Below, one piece after another: positions 1-11,459 of a DNA stretch of 64,000 nt. A program made the position numbers and the translations under genes. Under the pieces are notes generated by a model, which worked only from the letters and a program-made list of their open reading frames with translations, was not told the origin of the DNA and searched no databases. Numbering within the stretch: the stretch's first letter is position 1; each line of letters opens with the position of its first letter. Where the stretch lies: NCBI GenBank assembly GCA_033439265.1, contig JAVTVX010000024.1, positions 20,692,501 to 20,756,500 on the forward strand. Direction: 5' to 3'. The stretch comes from Dillenia suffruticosa (lineage: Eukaryota; Streptophyta; Magnoliopsida; Dilleniales; Dilleniaceae).

Positions 1-287
1 TGATTGCAAATCTCTTCTATGACGTCTAAAACATGGAAGTAAATTTGAAGAAGAAAAAAAAGGTTTCAGCAGTGTAATGAATGTATAACTGCAATAGATC
101 TTGGTCATATACACAAGAAAAGATTTCCCATGGGCAACCTCAAGATAGTAGGGGTAGAAAAAAGAAACATCCAAGAAGAAACAGCAAATTTTAGTTTCTC
201 ATAATTCTTCTCTTGAAAATGGAGAAGAAAGGGCAACAAACAGCTAAGTATTTAAAAATAAGGATGCTCACTTCATATGCATTCAGC
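1..287. other. Unassigned sequence at window start
   Basis: No coding region or known repeat could be recognised. An 82-codon open frame that starts here and runs into the tandem repeat has no motif, and its second half is the start of repeat unit 1. Confidence 0.5.
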
Positions 288-736
288 CTTATTGCCTGCC
301 CTGTACTGAATTTATGGATTAATCGTCATGAAAGTGATGTTCTTTCATTGAGAAAAATGCATCACTGTTGTAATACTGTATATTTGCAAGTGCATCATCG
401 CACAACGAAACCAGCTCTTCTTCCTTACTTTTCACGTGAGTTTGATAGAACATCAATTTGATCTTGAGAGGGCATGGGAAAATCTTATTGATAGACAAGG
501 CAAAATTCCTAAGTTTGAATTAAAGAAATGACCACATGGGTACCTTACTTCAGGGGAAGGAAAAACAAAAAAGAAAAAGAAAAATCTAAACAAAACAAAA
601 CAAAAAGTAAGGGCCACCAAAAAGTAAGGCAAATATTTTCCTACCCCACCCCGCCCAAAAAAAAGCCACCCCCAAAAAAAAGAAGCAAGCCCCACCAAAA
701 ACCAAAAATAAAAACAAAAAAAGGAGCCAAAAAGAT

Positions 737-1410
737 AAATCAAAAGGCTGGTAGTATCCATAGGCATTGACATCAGACATCTTGCAATGTAGCTTGTTAG
801 TTTATTTTAATGCCTCACATTTAACCAATCAACTTGGGGTCATACAGTTTCTTAATATGCCTACCGATCTACAACTAAACTTGAATCGAAAGTTAACCAT
901 AACTAATGATTGGATGGCATTTAACTTCAAGAACTCAACCAGCAAGGAAAATGAGCTGCACAACTTCAGAACCAGCAGGACAAAGCAGTGTCATGGCCGT
1001 GATGATGATAGCATGGTGAAACATTGACAGCATGACCTAGTAATGGTACATGGTCGTGATGACAGCACAATCTAGTAAATCAAAAGGCTGGTAATATTCA
1101 TCAGCATTGACATCAGATATCTTGCAATGTAGCTTCTTAGTTTATTTTAATGCTCACTTTGAACCAATTAAATTAGGGTTTTACAGTTTCTAAATATGCT
1201 TAGCAATCTACAACTAAACTTGAATCTAAAGTTTGACCCTAACTAATGACTGGACGAGCATTTGACTTCAAGAATTCAACCAGTGAGGAAAAGGCTGCTG
1301 CATAATTTGATAACGACCAGGACAAAGCATTGTCATGACCGTGATGATGGTAGCACAATGAAACATTAACAGCACGAACTAGTAATAATACATGGTTGTG
1401 ATGGCAGCTA
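737..1410. repeat. Internal tandem duplication inside unit 1 (2 x ~340 bp)
   Basis: The stretch 737-1076 is repeated at 1077-1410. Both begin with AAATCAAAAGGCTGGTA and run through a matching GCATTGACATCAGA segment, a shared TTTATTTTAATGC stretch, and a GTCATG-CCGTGATGATG segment, ending near a shared CATGGT-GTGATG stretch. The corresponding part of unit 2 (about 3750-4020) has only one copy, so this duplication arose after the larger one, or one copy was lost from unit 2. Confidence 0.75.
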
Positions 1411-2145
1411 GGTGGTGGTTGTGACAGTGACGGTGATGATTCATGGTTGCAAAAACAAAAGCAATGTGATTGCACTAGTACCGTTGGAGGTTAATATATC
1501 ATTTAGGCATTTATGGTGGTAGTGCAAACTGTAGTGCAGAAGTAGCCATAGATCCTAATGGTAAATCTAGACAAGGATATAATAATATGCTTAAAGATGG
1601 ATGGATCAGCACTGTACTAAATAAGATGAGAATAACAAAACCTCACATAACATGGGCACCGACAAGCAACTGGAGATGCAAGGTAGCAGAAACACATCAA
1701 CATTAAAGATATTATGACACAATATCACCTGTACAAATATATCAAAGGGCATACCAATTGAAAACTATTTTCTTCTTGTATAAAAACCAAATTGCAACCG
1801 TAAAATAAATACTCATAATAATAGCCCAAATAACTTCGCAAGGGCAAAACCAAAAATTCATTTAGAAGGGGCAAAGTACAAAAATGTATTGGGGTGGAGG
1901 AGGGCAAACATTATAATTTTAAAGTAACACAAAACATTGTAAAAGAATTAAAATGCAAACTTTTAGAGTCTTACCAGCATTTTATCAAACTTTTAGCAGC
2001 ATTTTAAAGTTTTTTCACATAAATTCCACTAAAGATGCCCATTTAGCAGCACTTTACCCAACTTTTAGCAGCATTTCTGGGCATTTTCCAGAAATGCCCC
2101 CTAAAACTTGAACACGCTGTATTTTTTTCCCTTTTTTTGCTGGCC

Positions 2146-2160
2146 GGGGGGGGGGGGGGG
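2146..2160 (+). repeat. Homopolymer G tract (G15)
   Basis: Fifteen consecutive G preceded by TGGCC and followed by TCCCTTCCCC. A run this long is prone to length error in sequencing and assembly. Confidence 0.9.
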
Positions 2161-2431
2161 TCCCTTCCCCACTGATCTTCACCTACTCTCAGCTTACATT
2201 ATCATACTTAAAGAACAATATTATAGATGAGCATATACAAACATCAGGCACTCCTAGTTAAATAAATACAATTTACAGTTACATACACATAGAGGCCACG
2301 CGCACACACAAATATCCATATGCATATTTAAGTCTATGACTGTGTGTTTTCATATTCATATGTGCATACTTACATAGCATTGAGGGACACGATACAACAT
2401 AACATTGACTGTATCTATGCGTATATAAATA

Positions 2432-2434
<3 letters not shown>

Positions 2435-2502
<68 letters not shown>
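2435..2502. repeat. (TA)n microsatellite
   Basis: About 34 uninterrupted AT dinucleotides, followed by a short GTGTGTATATA segment. Unit 2 of the tandem duplication lacks it at the equivalent place. Confidence 0.95.
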
Positions 2503-2506
<4 letters not shown>

Positions 2507-3383
2507 GTGTATATATATAGGTATTAACATCTAAGAGTATAATAGATTTAAGTTGTGGCATCAAACATGATCACATTTGCAATGGTATAGGGCATGATTG
2601 GCCAATGTAACAGAATATTGGCAATATGAAAAATCATTTTCTCTTCAAATCATGTCACAATTGTTCACCTTTAAATTTTATACAAGTTATCTGAAATATC
2701 AATATTAATATTAGCCAAACTTTATCAAATTTAGGAGTTTTTGTCAATTTTATTCTCTATATGAACCATTTTGGGCAATACAAACTTAAAGCATATCAAT
2801 TATTAGTTTGAGTGAAGTAATTGATTAAGCAAAACGATATTTCTTTTAAGGAAATTGAAAATAGTACACCTAATATATATATTACAGCTACAAAAAATAG
2901 TTAAATTTTCTTAGATAAAAGGTTTGCAAAGAAATAGTTGGTTAAACATAAGAAAAGAGAAGCTTATGGCTTTGATCTGACTGAGAGATTGAGTGAGAGA
3001 GGGAGAAGGAAAATGCGGGGCTTACTGCCGAACAATGGAATCTGTATCGACCGAATTCGATCATTATGGGGGGAAGATACTGTATTGCCACTGTAACAAT
3101 AGCGATAAGGCCCATATAGTCCTTTTCTTACAACAATGATGGGTAAAAAATCAAAACAAATATGTGAAAACATGCACACAATATAAAGGTTAAAATGAAA
3201 TTTACTTGTGAACGTTAATAATTATTTATAAAACAAGTTTTACACAATAGAGTTTGCATTTATTATATACACACATCTACTTTTCAAAACTTAGAATTAA
3301 AACCTTTTTCTTTTTCCTGAAGAAAAATCAAATCCAGAAATTGGTATGCCATGTGGCTAGGAGTCTCAATTGTGTTCTTATTG

Positions 3384-6300
3384 CCTTATCGCCTGCCATG
3401 AACCCAATTTGCGGATTAACCTTCATGAAAATGATGTTCTTTCATTTAGAAAATGTATCACAGTTGTAATATTGTATATTTGCAAATGCATCATCACACA
3501 AAGAAACTAGCTCTTCTTCCCACTTTTCTCGAAAGTTTGTTGATCTTGCTAGGGCAGTTCATCAAAAAATCTTATTGATAGACAAAGCAAAATTTAGGCA
3601 AAATCTAGATATGGCCGGATCAGTATCTTACTTGATGGGGGGAGGAAAAAAAATAGGGTCATCACAAAGTAAACAAACATCTGCCTCCCCCCCCCCCAAA
3701 AAAAAGCCCCACAAAAAACCAAAAATAAAAAAAATAGCAAAAACAGTGTATCGAAAAAGCTGGTAATAGTCATCAACATTGACATCAGAAATCTTGACAT
3801 TCCAGCTTCTTAGTTTACTTTAATGCTCAGTAACCAATTAATTTAGGGTTATACAGTTTCTAAGTATGCCTAGAAATATATGAATGCCAAGTTTTGCCCT
3901 TCCTAATGATTGGATGCACATGGGGCTTCAAGAACATAACCAGTGACAAACTGGGAGCTGTACTACATAATAACCAGTTTCATAACAGGACAATAGCAGT
4001 GTCACGACCGTGATGATGAGGGCACAATCATTGGTGCAACAACAAAAGCAACGTGATTGCACTAGTGTTACTGTTGGAGGCTAATATATCATTTAGGCAT
4101 TTATGGGGGCAGTGCGGATTGTAGTGCAGAAGTAGACATAGAACCTAATGGTAAATCTAGAAATGGATATGATAATATGCTCAGAGATGGATCAGCACTG
4201 TGCTAAATCAGATGATACCAGCAAAACCTTACATGACATGGACACGGACATGAAACAGGAGATGCAACATAGCAGAAAGACAGCAACACTAAAGATATTG
4301 ACAAAACATGACCTGTACAAATATATCAAAAGCATCTCAGCTGAATCTACTTCATATTATAAATACCAAATTGCAACAGGAAAACAGTTACTAATAATAA
4401 TAGTACATATATCTTCGCCCACTCTTATCTTAAAAAAATTACATTATCATACTTAAGAGCATATCAAAGATGAGTATATACAAACATCATTGCACGCTTT
4501 CCTAGTTAAAAAGATACAATTTACAGTTAAATACAAATAGACACACACGCGAACACAGATATCCACATGCATATGTGTTGACATCTGTGTGTTTTCAGAT
4601 TCATATAGACATACTAATACCTATATCGCATGGGGACAAACAAAGGACACAACACTCCACAAATTGACAGTAGCTAATATAGGCATTAATATCTATGAGT
4701 ATCATAGATTTAAACTGCAGCATCAACCATTGTAATGGCATGGACCATGATTGGGTAACGCAAGTACACATACATGGAGCTATGTCAATTCATGTGTGTC
4801 TCATTGACCAAATGTAATGCAATATAGGCAATATTGGAAAAATATTCTCTTCCAAATCACGTCATAACATATTCATCCTTGAAGTTTATCTGAAATATCA
4901 ATATTAATATTTGCCAAACTTATTCAAATTTAGGAGTTTTGTCACTTTTATTCTCTATTTCAGTATTTGAATAATTTCGGGCAATACAAGTGTAAAGCGT
5001 ACAAGTTATTAGTTTGAGTGTAGAAATAAATTAAAAAACATAATATTTCTTTTACATGCGTGATATGAGGAGAAAGGGAGTGAAAAATTACCTATCAGAA
5101 TGTTCCAGTCCTTTAAAGATGTATAGTATACCAACTTTTTCCCCTAAATCAGTAACATACAAACTCCCCCCCCCCTAGATTTTCATGGGGTGCAGGTAAA
5201 TGTTAACCTAGAAGGGGTAGGGCAGCACAAAGTGAAAAAGAAAATAAAAATTGAATTCCCTCAAATTGAGAAAATTTAAAATAATTTTAGTTTTTTAGAG
5301 AGAGAGACTTAATTTCCTTAATTTTAGAGAGAGAAAAGATTTGGTTTTTTTAGAAAGAGAATTCAAACAAATATATTTAGAAAGAGAAAATATGAACGAA
5401 ATCAAACAAATGCATTTAGAGAGAGAAAATATGAACTAAATTGATTTTTTAAAGTGAAAAAATTAATATTTTAGTTTTAGAGAGAAAAATTCAATTAAAT
5501 TTTTCTAGAAAAAGAAAATTAAGAACAAATATAATTAGAGGGACCTTAATTAAAATAAATTAATTTTTGTATAGAGAGATAATTAATTTGCTTATTTTAA
5601 GAGAGAGAAAAGTTTAGAATTGGTATTTTTAAAGACAGAAAACTTAAAATCAATATGTTTTAAAAGAGAACATGTAGATTTAGTTATTTTATTTTATTTT
5701 TTTTTATAGAGAATTAATATGATTAAATTTTTTTAGAGGAAACCTAAATTTGATATTTTTAGAGAGAAAAAACTTAAAATTAATGTGTTTATAGAGAGTA
5801 TGATATAAATTGATTTCTTCAAAAATAGAAATGTGTTTAATTTTAGAGAGAGAAAAACTAAATTTGATTTTTTTTTAAAGAAATAACATAAATAAATGCA
5901 TCCAAATAGACAAATATAAACTATATTGATCTTTTAAAATAGAGAAAATTAATATGTATAGTTTTAGAGAAAGAAAACTCAAAATAAATGCATTTAGTGA
6001 GAGAAAATAAGAACTAAAATGATTTGCCATCTAACAATTTTCCTCAAACTAAATGTTGTTTTGTTCACCACACAACAAAAAAGCGAAGATATTATAGAAT
6101 AGCATTTATTCCATGAAAAATTACACTTTTTTTCCACCGAAAAATTTTCCACTTATACCACCCATATCGTTAAAGAAATTTTAAATAGTACAACTAATAT
6201 TCATAACATACATATTACAATTATAAAAATAGTTAAATTTTTGAAAATTACGGATTTGGAAAGAAGTTGGTTAAATAAGAGAAAAGAGTAGCCTACAGCT

Positions 6301-6690
6301 TCGATCAGACTGAGCAAATGAGTAAGGGAGGGAGAATGAAGGGATGGGGCTTCCTGCCATATGATGGAATTTGTATTGACCGATTCCGGTCATTATGAGG
6401 GAAGCATTATATTGCCCTCGTATCGATATTGATAAGGCCTATACGGTCCTTTTTTAAAAAACAATGATGAGTGTTAAATCAAACTAATATGTGAAAAACT
6501 TGCTAATGGTTAACATGAAATTCCTCAGCAAAATTGATAATTAATTATACAATTTGATTAACACAATAGAGTATACATTTATTATATGCACACCAAATTT
6601 TCACACCTAAAAACTAAAACTATTTTTTTGTTCAAAAAATTCAAGTCTAGAAATTGCTATACCATGTTGGCTGTGTTTCAGTCGTGTTCA
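3384..6690. repeat. Tandem duplication, unit 2 (non-coding, ~3.3 kb including an insertion)
   Basis: Diverged copy of 288-3383, in the same orientation and directly adjacent. It lacks the internal 340-bp duplication and the long TA microsatellite of unit 1. It carries an extra 1.1 kb at 5055-6169 that unit 1 does not have. No coding sequence is recognised in it. Confidence 0.7.
5055..6169. repeat. 1.1-kb insertion with degenerate TTTAGAGAGAGAAAA array
   Basis: Unit 1 is continuous at the matching site (ATATTTCTTTTAAGG near 2845), but unit 2 is interrupted between ATATTTCTTTTA and AAAGAAATTTTAAATAG. Most of the inserted DNA (about 5265-6015) is a degenerate array in which TTTAGAGAGAGAAAA-like blocks alternate with AATTAAT/AAATTGAT blocks. 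The two ends show an imperfect inverted similarity: GATATGAGGAG near the left end, and GATATGGGTGG on the opposite strand at the right end. TTA on both sides could be a 3-bp target duplication. A non-autonomous DNA transposon (MITE-like) is possible but unproven. Confidence 0.45.
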
Positions 6691-7449
6691 AGACTGAAGT
6701 TAACCACTTTATGTTTATATATGTATGAAGGTGTGAAGGTGTTTCCAACACGTCATAGACCTATCCGTCTTCATGTCTGTTTTTCATAATCCAAAATAGT
6801 AGTAGGATTGTGTGCTAGTGCTTTGTTGTGTGTGTGTCCACATATACACACATGTAAATGTAATACATTTGACGATGTGTTGTTTTAACTTGTGTTCTTT
6901 ACTGGATATATCAAAAATAGCAATCAGTTATAGTGAAGATATCCTGAGTGTTCATCCTAGAGGCTATCTAAAGCTGCACTTCTCTATATTGCACCATGTC
7001 ATGATGAGTTCTAACATTTAGCTAATATTGCATAAAGGGTATTGGATTTGCTTCTTCCTTTGAAAAATGACTACCTACATATGCTCCTAATTCCCCTGGT
7101 TGTTTCAGTCAGATACTCTACAAAGAAAGCTAAATATTGGATTCAAAACCACTTCTAAACCAGGATGACTGAGTACATACCAGGAAAATTGATACAACAA
7201 ATTATGCAGTAATGAGACAGAAACCCTAACAAAATCTCATATTGGTGGGGTTTGGATTGATAATTTATTTAGCCAAGCTTCCTAAACTCAAGAGATTTGC
7301 TGAAAATATGCAGGTTCCTCCATTTAATTTGGTAGGTATGAATATACATGAAACCTATCCAATCCTAGATAAGATAAGCAGAGAGATAAAATAAAGAGCG
7401 GTGTAAGGAGAAGGTGGTGGAGAAGGAATTAACCTTCCAATTTGAGCAA
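6691..7449. other. Unassigned, 3' flank of the bL12m gene
   Basis: No coding region recognised. Because the bL12m gene is on the minus strand, its 3'UTR and polyadenylation site should lie in the upper part of this stretch. I could not fix the cleavage site. Confidence 0.4.
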
Positions 7450-8091
7450 TCATTCCATGATAACTTTAGCTCCAAGAGCTTTCATCTTCTCAATAATCTG
7501 CTCGCCCTCTTCCTTTGACACGCCCTTTTTGATTATTGAAGGAGTCTTTTCCACTAAATCTTTAGCTTCCTTAAGACCTAAATCAGTAAAACTCCTGACC
7601 TCCTTGATTATTTTGATCTTAGAGGCTGCTTCGAAGGACTCTAGCTTCAACTCAAAGATAGTCTTTTCAGGTTTCTTCTCCTCCTTGGCCGCCCCAGATG
7701 GAGCTTTCATAGCCGCCATTCCAGCCAATCCTGCAGCAGCTCCAGGTTTCATGACGCCCACAACAGGCGGCTCCTTGATACCTAATTTCTTCATCAAGAT
7801 TGAAGATAGTTCAGCCACTTGACGCAATGTGAGCCCTGATATTTCATCAACAAGCCTAAAAACACGGTCAGTCGGCGGACTACGATGCTCGGTGGGATCA
7901 AAATTTGCAGGGTCGTAATCAGCAGGGAGTCTTCGCTGGTCGATCTCGACTTCCTCTTCGTCATCCTCTGCTCTGGCTCGTTGACTGAGAGTCCTATGAC
8001 TTCCGATTCCGTTGATGGGTTTCAGCGCTACCACTGTTGAAAGCAAATCATTTCTGTAGATACGACGCCTTAGTGTTGAAGCCAAGCTCAT
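7450..8091 (-). CDS. Mitochondrial large-subunit ribosomal protein bL12m (L7/L12 family)
   Basis: The 213-residue protein is the organellar form of ribosomal stalk protein L7/L12, which recruits translation factors to the large subunit. Residues 1-40 are rich in Arg, Ser and Leu and almost free of acidic residues, as in a mitochondrial presequence. An acidic linker follows (41-75). Residues 76-105 (VFRLVDEISGLTLRQVAELS) fit the L12 N-terminal dimerisation helices, 106-142 form an Ala/Gly/Lys/Pro hinge, and 143-213 form the C-terminal factor-binding domain with the signature LGLKEAKDLVEKTP. A plastid L12 is less likely because of the long acidic insert and the Arg-rich presequence. The coding sequence is one uninterrupted exon. 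The start is the first ATG of the frame, just below a CT-rich leader. The frame is intact and looks functional. Introns, if any, lie in the leader. Confidence 0.93.
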   Translation of the reverse strand: MSLASTLRRRIYRNDLLSTVVALKPINGIGSHRTLSQRARAEDDEEEVEIDQRRLPADYDPANFDPTEHRSPPTDRVFRLVDEISGLTLRQVAELSSILMKKLGIKEPPVVGVMKPGAAAGLAGMAAMKAPSGAAKEEKKPEKTIFELKLESFEAASKIKIIKEVRSFTDLGLKEAKDLVEKTPSIIKKGVSKEEGEQIIEKMKALGAKVIME

Positions 8092-8220
8092 CTTCCTTTT
8101 TCTTTCTACTCTTCTTCTTCTTCTTCAACAACTGCTATTATGCTATTATTACTACTAGTACTACTCACCAACTCAGGCAAACCATCCTATCCCTAATCTT
8201 ATGGAAGACCAAAATCTAAT
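8092..8220 (-). other. Proximal 5'UTR of bL12m
   Basis: Untranslated leader between the predicted splice acceptor and the start codon. On the minus strand it contains GAAGAAGAAGAAGAAGAG and ends AAGGAAG just before ATG. It contains no in-frame upstream ATG in the last 60 bases. Confidence 0.5.
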
Positions 8221-8277
8221 CTGTAGACAAAATAAGATTTTAATTCGATCAATAACATCTCAGCAGGGAATCGCGCG

Positions 8278-8333
<56 letters not shown>

Positions 8334-8334
8334 C
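8221..8334 (-). other. Predicted 5'UTR intron of bL12m (114 bp)
   Basis: On the minus strand a donor CTAAG|GTACCT (GT at 8334-8333) is followed by a 50-nt CT run and then by a strong acceptor TTATTTTGTCTACAG|ATTAG whose AG is at 8222-8221. Size, T-rich acceptor and GT-AG ends fit a short plant intron. Leader introns are common in plant ribosomal-protein genes. This is inferred from sequence only. Confidence 0.55.
8281..8330. repeat. (AG)25 microsatellite
   Basis: Fifty bases of perfect AG repeat (CT on the gene strand) inside the predicted leader intron of bL12m. Confidence 0.97.
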
Positions 8335-8371
8335 CTTAGCAGATTGGCGTACTGAGCAACAACAGTAAAGC

Positions 8372-8394
8372 GAGAGAGAGAGAGAGAGAGAGAG
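8372..8394. repeat. Second (GA)n run
   Basis: About 23 bases of GA repeat, read as CT on the bL12m strand. It probably lies in the first non-coding exon or at the transcription start, where plant genes often have pyrimidine-rich patches. Confidence 0.95.
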
Positions 8395-8398
8395 CGCT

Positions 8399-8407
8399 CT
8401 AGGGTTT
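8399..8407 (-). promoter_or_regulatory. Telo-box in the bL12m promoter
   Basis: The minus strand reads AAACCCTAG directly upstream of the CT-rich leader. Telo-boxes (AAACCCTA) near the transcription start are typical of plant genes for the translation apparatus, including ribosomal proteins, and are tied to expression in dividing cells. Position and gene class both fit. The exact start of transcription is not visible. Confidence 0.6.
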
Positions 8408-8429
8408 TGCACGCAGGAAAAAATGCTAA

Positions 8430-10214
8430 AATAGCCCGCTAAAACTTTGGAACATTTCGAATTAGTCTCTACACTTTAGACTTTTACAATGATCTCCCTT
8501 AAATTTAGAGTTTTTGTATAATTGGCTCTTCCGTTTATTATTTATCAAAATTAACTTTCCACACCATAAATTTTGAGGAATAAAATATTAAAAAAGTAAA
8601 TAATTTTTATTTTAATTCACCTCAAAACTATTTTCATTTATAAAAAAAAAAACCCTAAACCATATTGAAGAAAGTTAAAATTTTTTGCAATTTGAAATAA
8701 TTTAGAAATGATTAAACATAAAAATTATTTTTATTTTTATTTTTATTTTTAATCCCATAATTAAAATGTTACTTTAATATTTTTTTTCTCAAATTTTTAA
8801 AATTTGACAAAATTAATTCTTTTATTTATCACTGTATCAAACCAAATCTGCAATCTTATACAACTAATATATGATTACAATAAAAGCACCAATAACTCCA
8901 CTTATTCACACTCTACTCTTTTGTTTTGAATCGTCATCAAGCATACTCTATTAGACTGGGCATTCGCTTCCTTTAAAGTTTTAAAGCAAATCTGATCGCA
9001 CAAGGGCGGGCGGGCGGGCTAGAAAATATTTTCAAAGGACGTAGACTATAATAAAATATGCATGCATTCCACACCAAATATGTTGATATTCTTTTCGATT
9101 CAATTATACAATAATAGATACGTGAATTACTAAAAATCAAGCGCACAATCACAGAGATTGTCAATAATAATAAAAAGAAATTTAATTTAAAGAACACATA
9201 CTTTTGCCAAAATTATAGCATTCACAATATCTTGAACTTCCCTTTCTAATGCTTGAGACAATTCATTTTTAATTCTCAACATATCCTTCATCAAGTGCAA
9301 CATGAATGCAAACTCAAAAGTATACACCACACTTAATAGTGTATATGCCTTCCCCTTTGATCTAAAATAGCACCATTTTCTGCAAAAAAATAATAATATT
9401 AATAAAAGAAAAAAAAATATTAATTACCGAATAAAAGGTAAGTATCAAATTCAACAAAGCACCGTAATTATTTTTTTTTTATACACCGCTAATATCCAAA
9501 ATCATATTTCGACTAATTTGATTCGAAACTTACAATAACCCACTATAGGGATTGCCCTTTTAACGTAATCTTTTTTATTTTTAAAACTCTAATCCGATAA
9601 CTTAATTAAGAAATTTGACATTACATCCCATTAAATCAATCATACATTGATACAAAGCACCGTAATGCGAATCTCATTGTGCATCCTTGAAGGCTTGGTT
9701 CTTAGTTTAAACCTCGGTCACTTGCAAGTTCGCCATTGTCGAGTGCTTCAAGAGCCTTATTAACCTAAATTTTTCCAAGAATGTCTCCATGCTTTCATGA
9801 TACTCCAAGAGTGTAAAATAAGTTAGAAACTAAATTGAAAAATTCAACAATTGAGCTATGAATTTTTGTCAATCGCTACACGTGTCAATGGAATTGGTGA
9901 ACAAAACAATAAACATAAAAAGCATATGGGCGTACGAACGTCAATTCAAATGGTACCAATCATCCACCTCTTTTAATAGATTTGGATTCAAGTCTGTGAA
10001 CCAAAAAAAATAAAAAGCATATTGGCAAATAAATTCACCGTACATATTGTGGCTCCCAGAAATCTGAATCATCGGATAATAGAAAATTTTGAACTTCTCG
10101 ATGGTGTAGAAACTTCTTTTATTTTCAGTTTTTATTTTCTTTTATTATTATTTTTTTTTCATTTCACAAGCATTGGTCTGGTCCCTGCTTTAGGATTTTC
10201 ATCTCCTTGAGGGT
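8430..10214. other. Unassigned AT-rich intergenic sequence
   Basis: No protein motif or RNA gene recognised. It contains a short GGGCGGGCGGGCGGGC run at about 9005-9019 and several A/T-rich simple stretches. All open frames are short and without motif. Confidence 0.4.
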
Positions 10215-10905
10215 GTGAAGAAGATACAATGTTGCAGAGGAGAGGCGCATTCAGGAGTTGCCTTGTAGATCCGTGATAGGTGGAGATGCTGGAGCAGGAA
10301 GTGAGTCAGAACACCAACAGGGCCTATAGCAGGGTTAGGATGGCATCGACAACTGTTAATCAATAAGGGACGAGCTGAAGTGTCATGAGTGGAAACAAAA
10401 GGGTTCGGTGGAGTACAGGTTTGACATAAAATGGAGTTGTCTCAAAGAAGAGACAAAATAATGATGAATGTCGGGAGAAAAATATGAGTAAGAGACGAGA
10501 ATAAACTTAGAAAATTCACTTGGTAGACCTGACAGACAATTATCCAGTCCAGAAGCAAGATTTTAAGCAAAAAATGTGCAATGAAAAACATGAGGAAGGA
10601 GATATGCATCATGAGTTGGAAATAGGATGGAATTGGGAATTTTATGTTGCAAAACAAATAAAGGCATCTTGTTAATCAAGTACCAAGTGGTAAGATCAAC
10701 CTCGATCAGCAGCTTGGATGGACAAGAATTACACTCTCTTTTTTTTTTTTTTTTTACAATGAGATACAATTAAACGGATTTAAATCGAAAAAAAAAAAAG
10801 ACAGAAGTAGAGAGATTCTATTGCATGAACTGTCTTGAAGGATGACAAGAATTACGCTCTTTGGAAGCCACGGGCAAAAGAGACGTTACAAGAGCCTTAT
10901 TGGCT
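10215..10905 (-). mobile_element. Ty1/copia integrase relic (fossil)
   Basis: Minus-strand conceptual peptides match the C-terminal half of a copia integrase and the linker after it. Examples are TWYLINKMP and HKIPNSILFPTHDAYLLPHV, which correspond to the family pattern YLINRMP..VL....P...LFP. Only this internal piece was seen; no LTR, gag or reverse transcriptase is attached. It is clearly broken and old, and is interrupted by a short retroposed insertion at 10738-10843. Confidence 0.65.
10738..10843 (-). mobile_element. Small retroposed insertion (SINE-like or processed fragment) with 17-bp target duplication
   Basis: A 106-bp segment starting with a run of T (a poly(A) tail on the minus strand) is flanked by GACAAGAATTACACTCT at 10721-10737 and GACAAGAATTACGCTCT at 10844-10860, which differ by one base. 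Long target duplications plus a 3' A tail are the mark of LINE-mediated retroposition. I could not see a convincing tRNA-like A/B box, so the source RNA is unknown. It sits inside the copia integrase relic, so it inserted later. Confidence 0.6.
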
Positions 10906-11029
10906 TAACTGCAAGTATCTTTGGTAGTTATTAGATACTTAATTGAGTTATTTTAGTTTAAGAGGTATTTTAGTAATTTTATTTTTGTTTTATTCGATCA
11001 ATGTATCAATCGTTTGGATTTTTGTTAAG

Positions 11030-11060
<31 letters not shown>

Positions 11061-11459
11061 CATCTTAAAAATTAGGTCTTTATAGTAATTTGAGTTCTTC
11101 TTGGACCATAGTTTCCAAGTCTTGTTATGATAGGTTTTCTGAGAAGCTCATAAATATGTTTGTATCTTTCATGGTTTGAGGGAGAAATATTGTTAGTGAT
11201 TAAGAGTTTCTTGTAGGTATGGAGTCCGCATTTCTTTTCTAAACCTAATTTTCTCTTTCTTTTTGGGCATTCTAAGTACTTGGAGTTATTGTTCACAGCA
11301 ACGTCAACTCAATTTTCTTCTTCTATTCTTAATTTTGTCTCGTTGAACCCTAATTCTGTTATCCAAACATATAACAATAATAATAACAAATTGAGTTTTA
11401 ATCTTAATATTTGGAATCGATCATTTAAGAGACACATTTAAAAATGATAGAGAAAAGAA
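10906..11459. other. Unassigned sequence with a (TA)n microsatellite at 11031-11057
   Basis: No coding region recognised. It may belong to the same decayed retroelement as the copia relic or be an unrelated LTR fragment. No TG...CA ends could be fixed. Confidence 0.35.

Larger units (their letters stand above)
288..3383. repeat. Tandem duplication, unit 1 (non-coding, ~3.1 kb)
   Basis: This block is repeated directly downstream as unit 2. Matching landmarks in the same order are: the start at 288 versus 3384; the stretch 340-420 versus 3435-3510 (about 90% identical over some 89 bases by eye); A/C homopolymer-rich stretches at 655-725 versus 3690-3735; a segment near 738-1000 versus 3750-3990; a segment at 2964-3170 versus 6290-6500 (about 80%); and the unit end at 3246-3370 versus 6565-6690. 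No coding frame is shared between the units, so this looks like an old segmental duplication of non-coding DNA. No terminal repeats or target duplications were identified, so I do not call it a transposon. Confidence 0.7.

Noticed and set aside
453-780. Overlapping Phe/Gly-rich and Lys-rich open frames
   Set aside because: They read through A- and C-homopolymer stretches and are not shared in frame with the homologous stretch at 3575-3800.
7442-7822. A 126-codon open frame on the plus strand
   Set aside because: It is the reverse-strand shadow of the bL12m coding sequence.
8281-8330. GAGA-factor type regulatory element
   Set aside because: It is more simply a microsatellite within a predicted leader intron. 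Binding by plant GAGA proteins is possible but not supported by anything else here.
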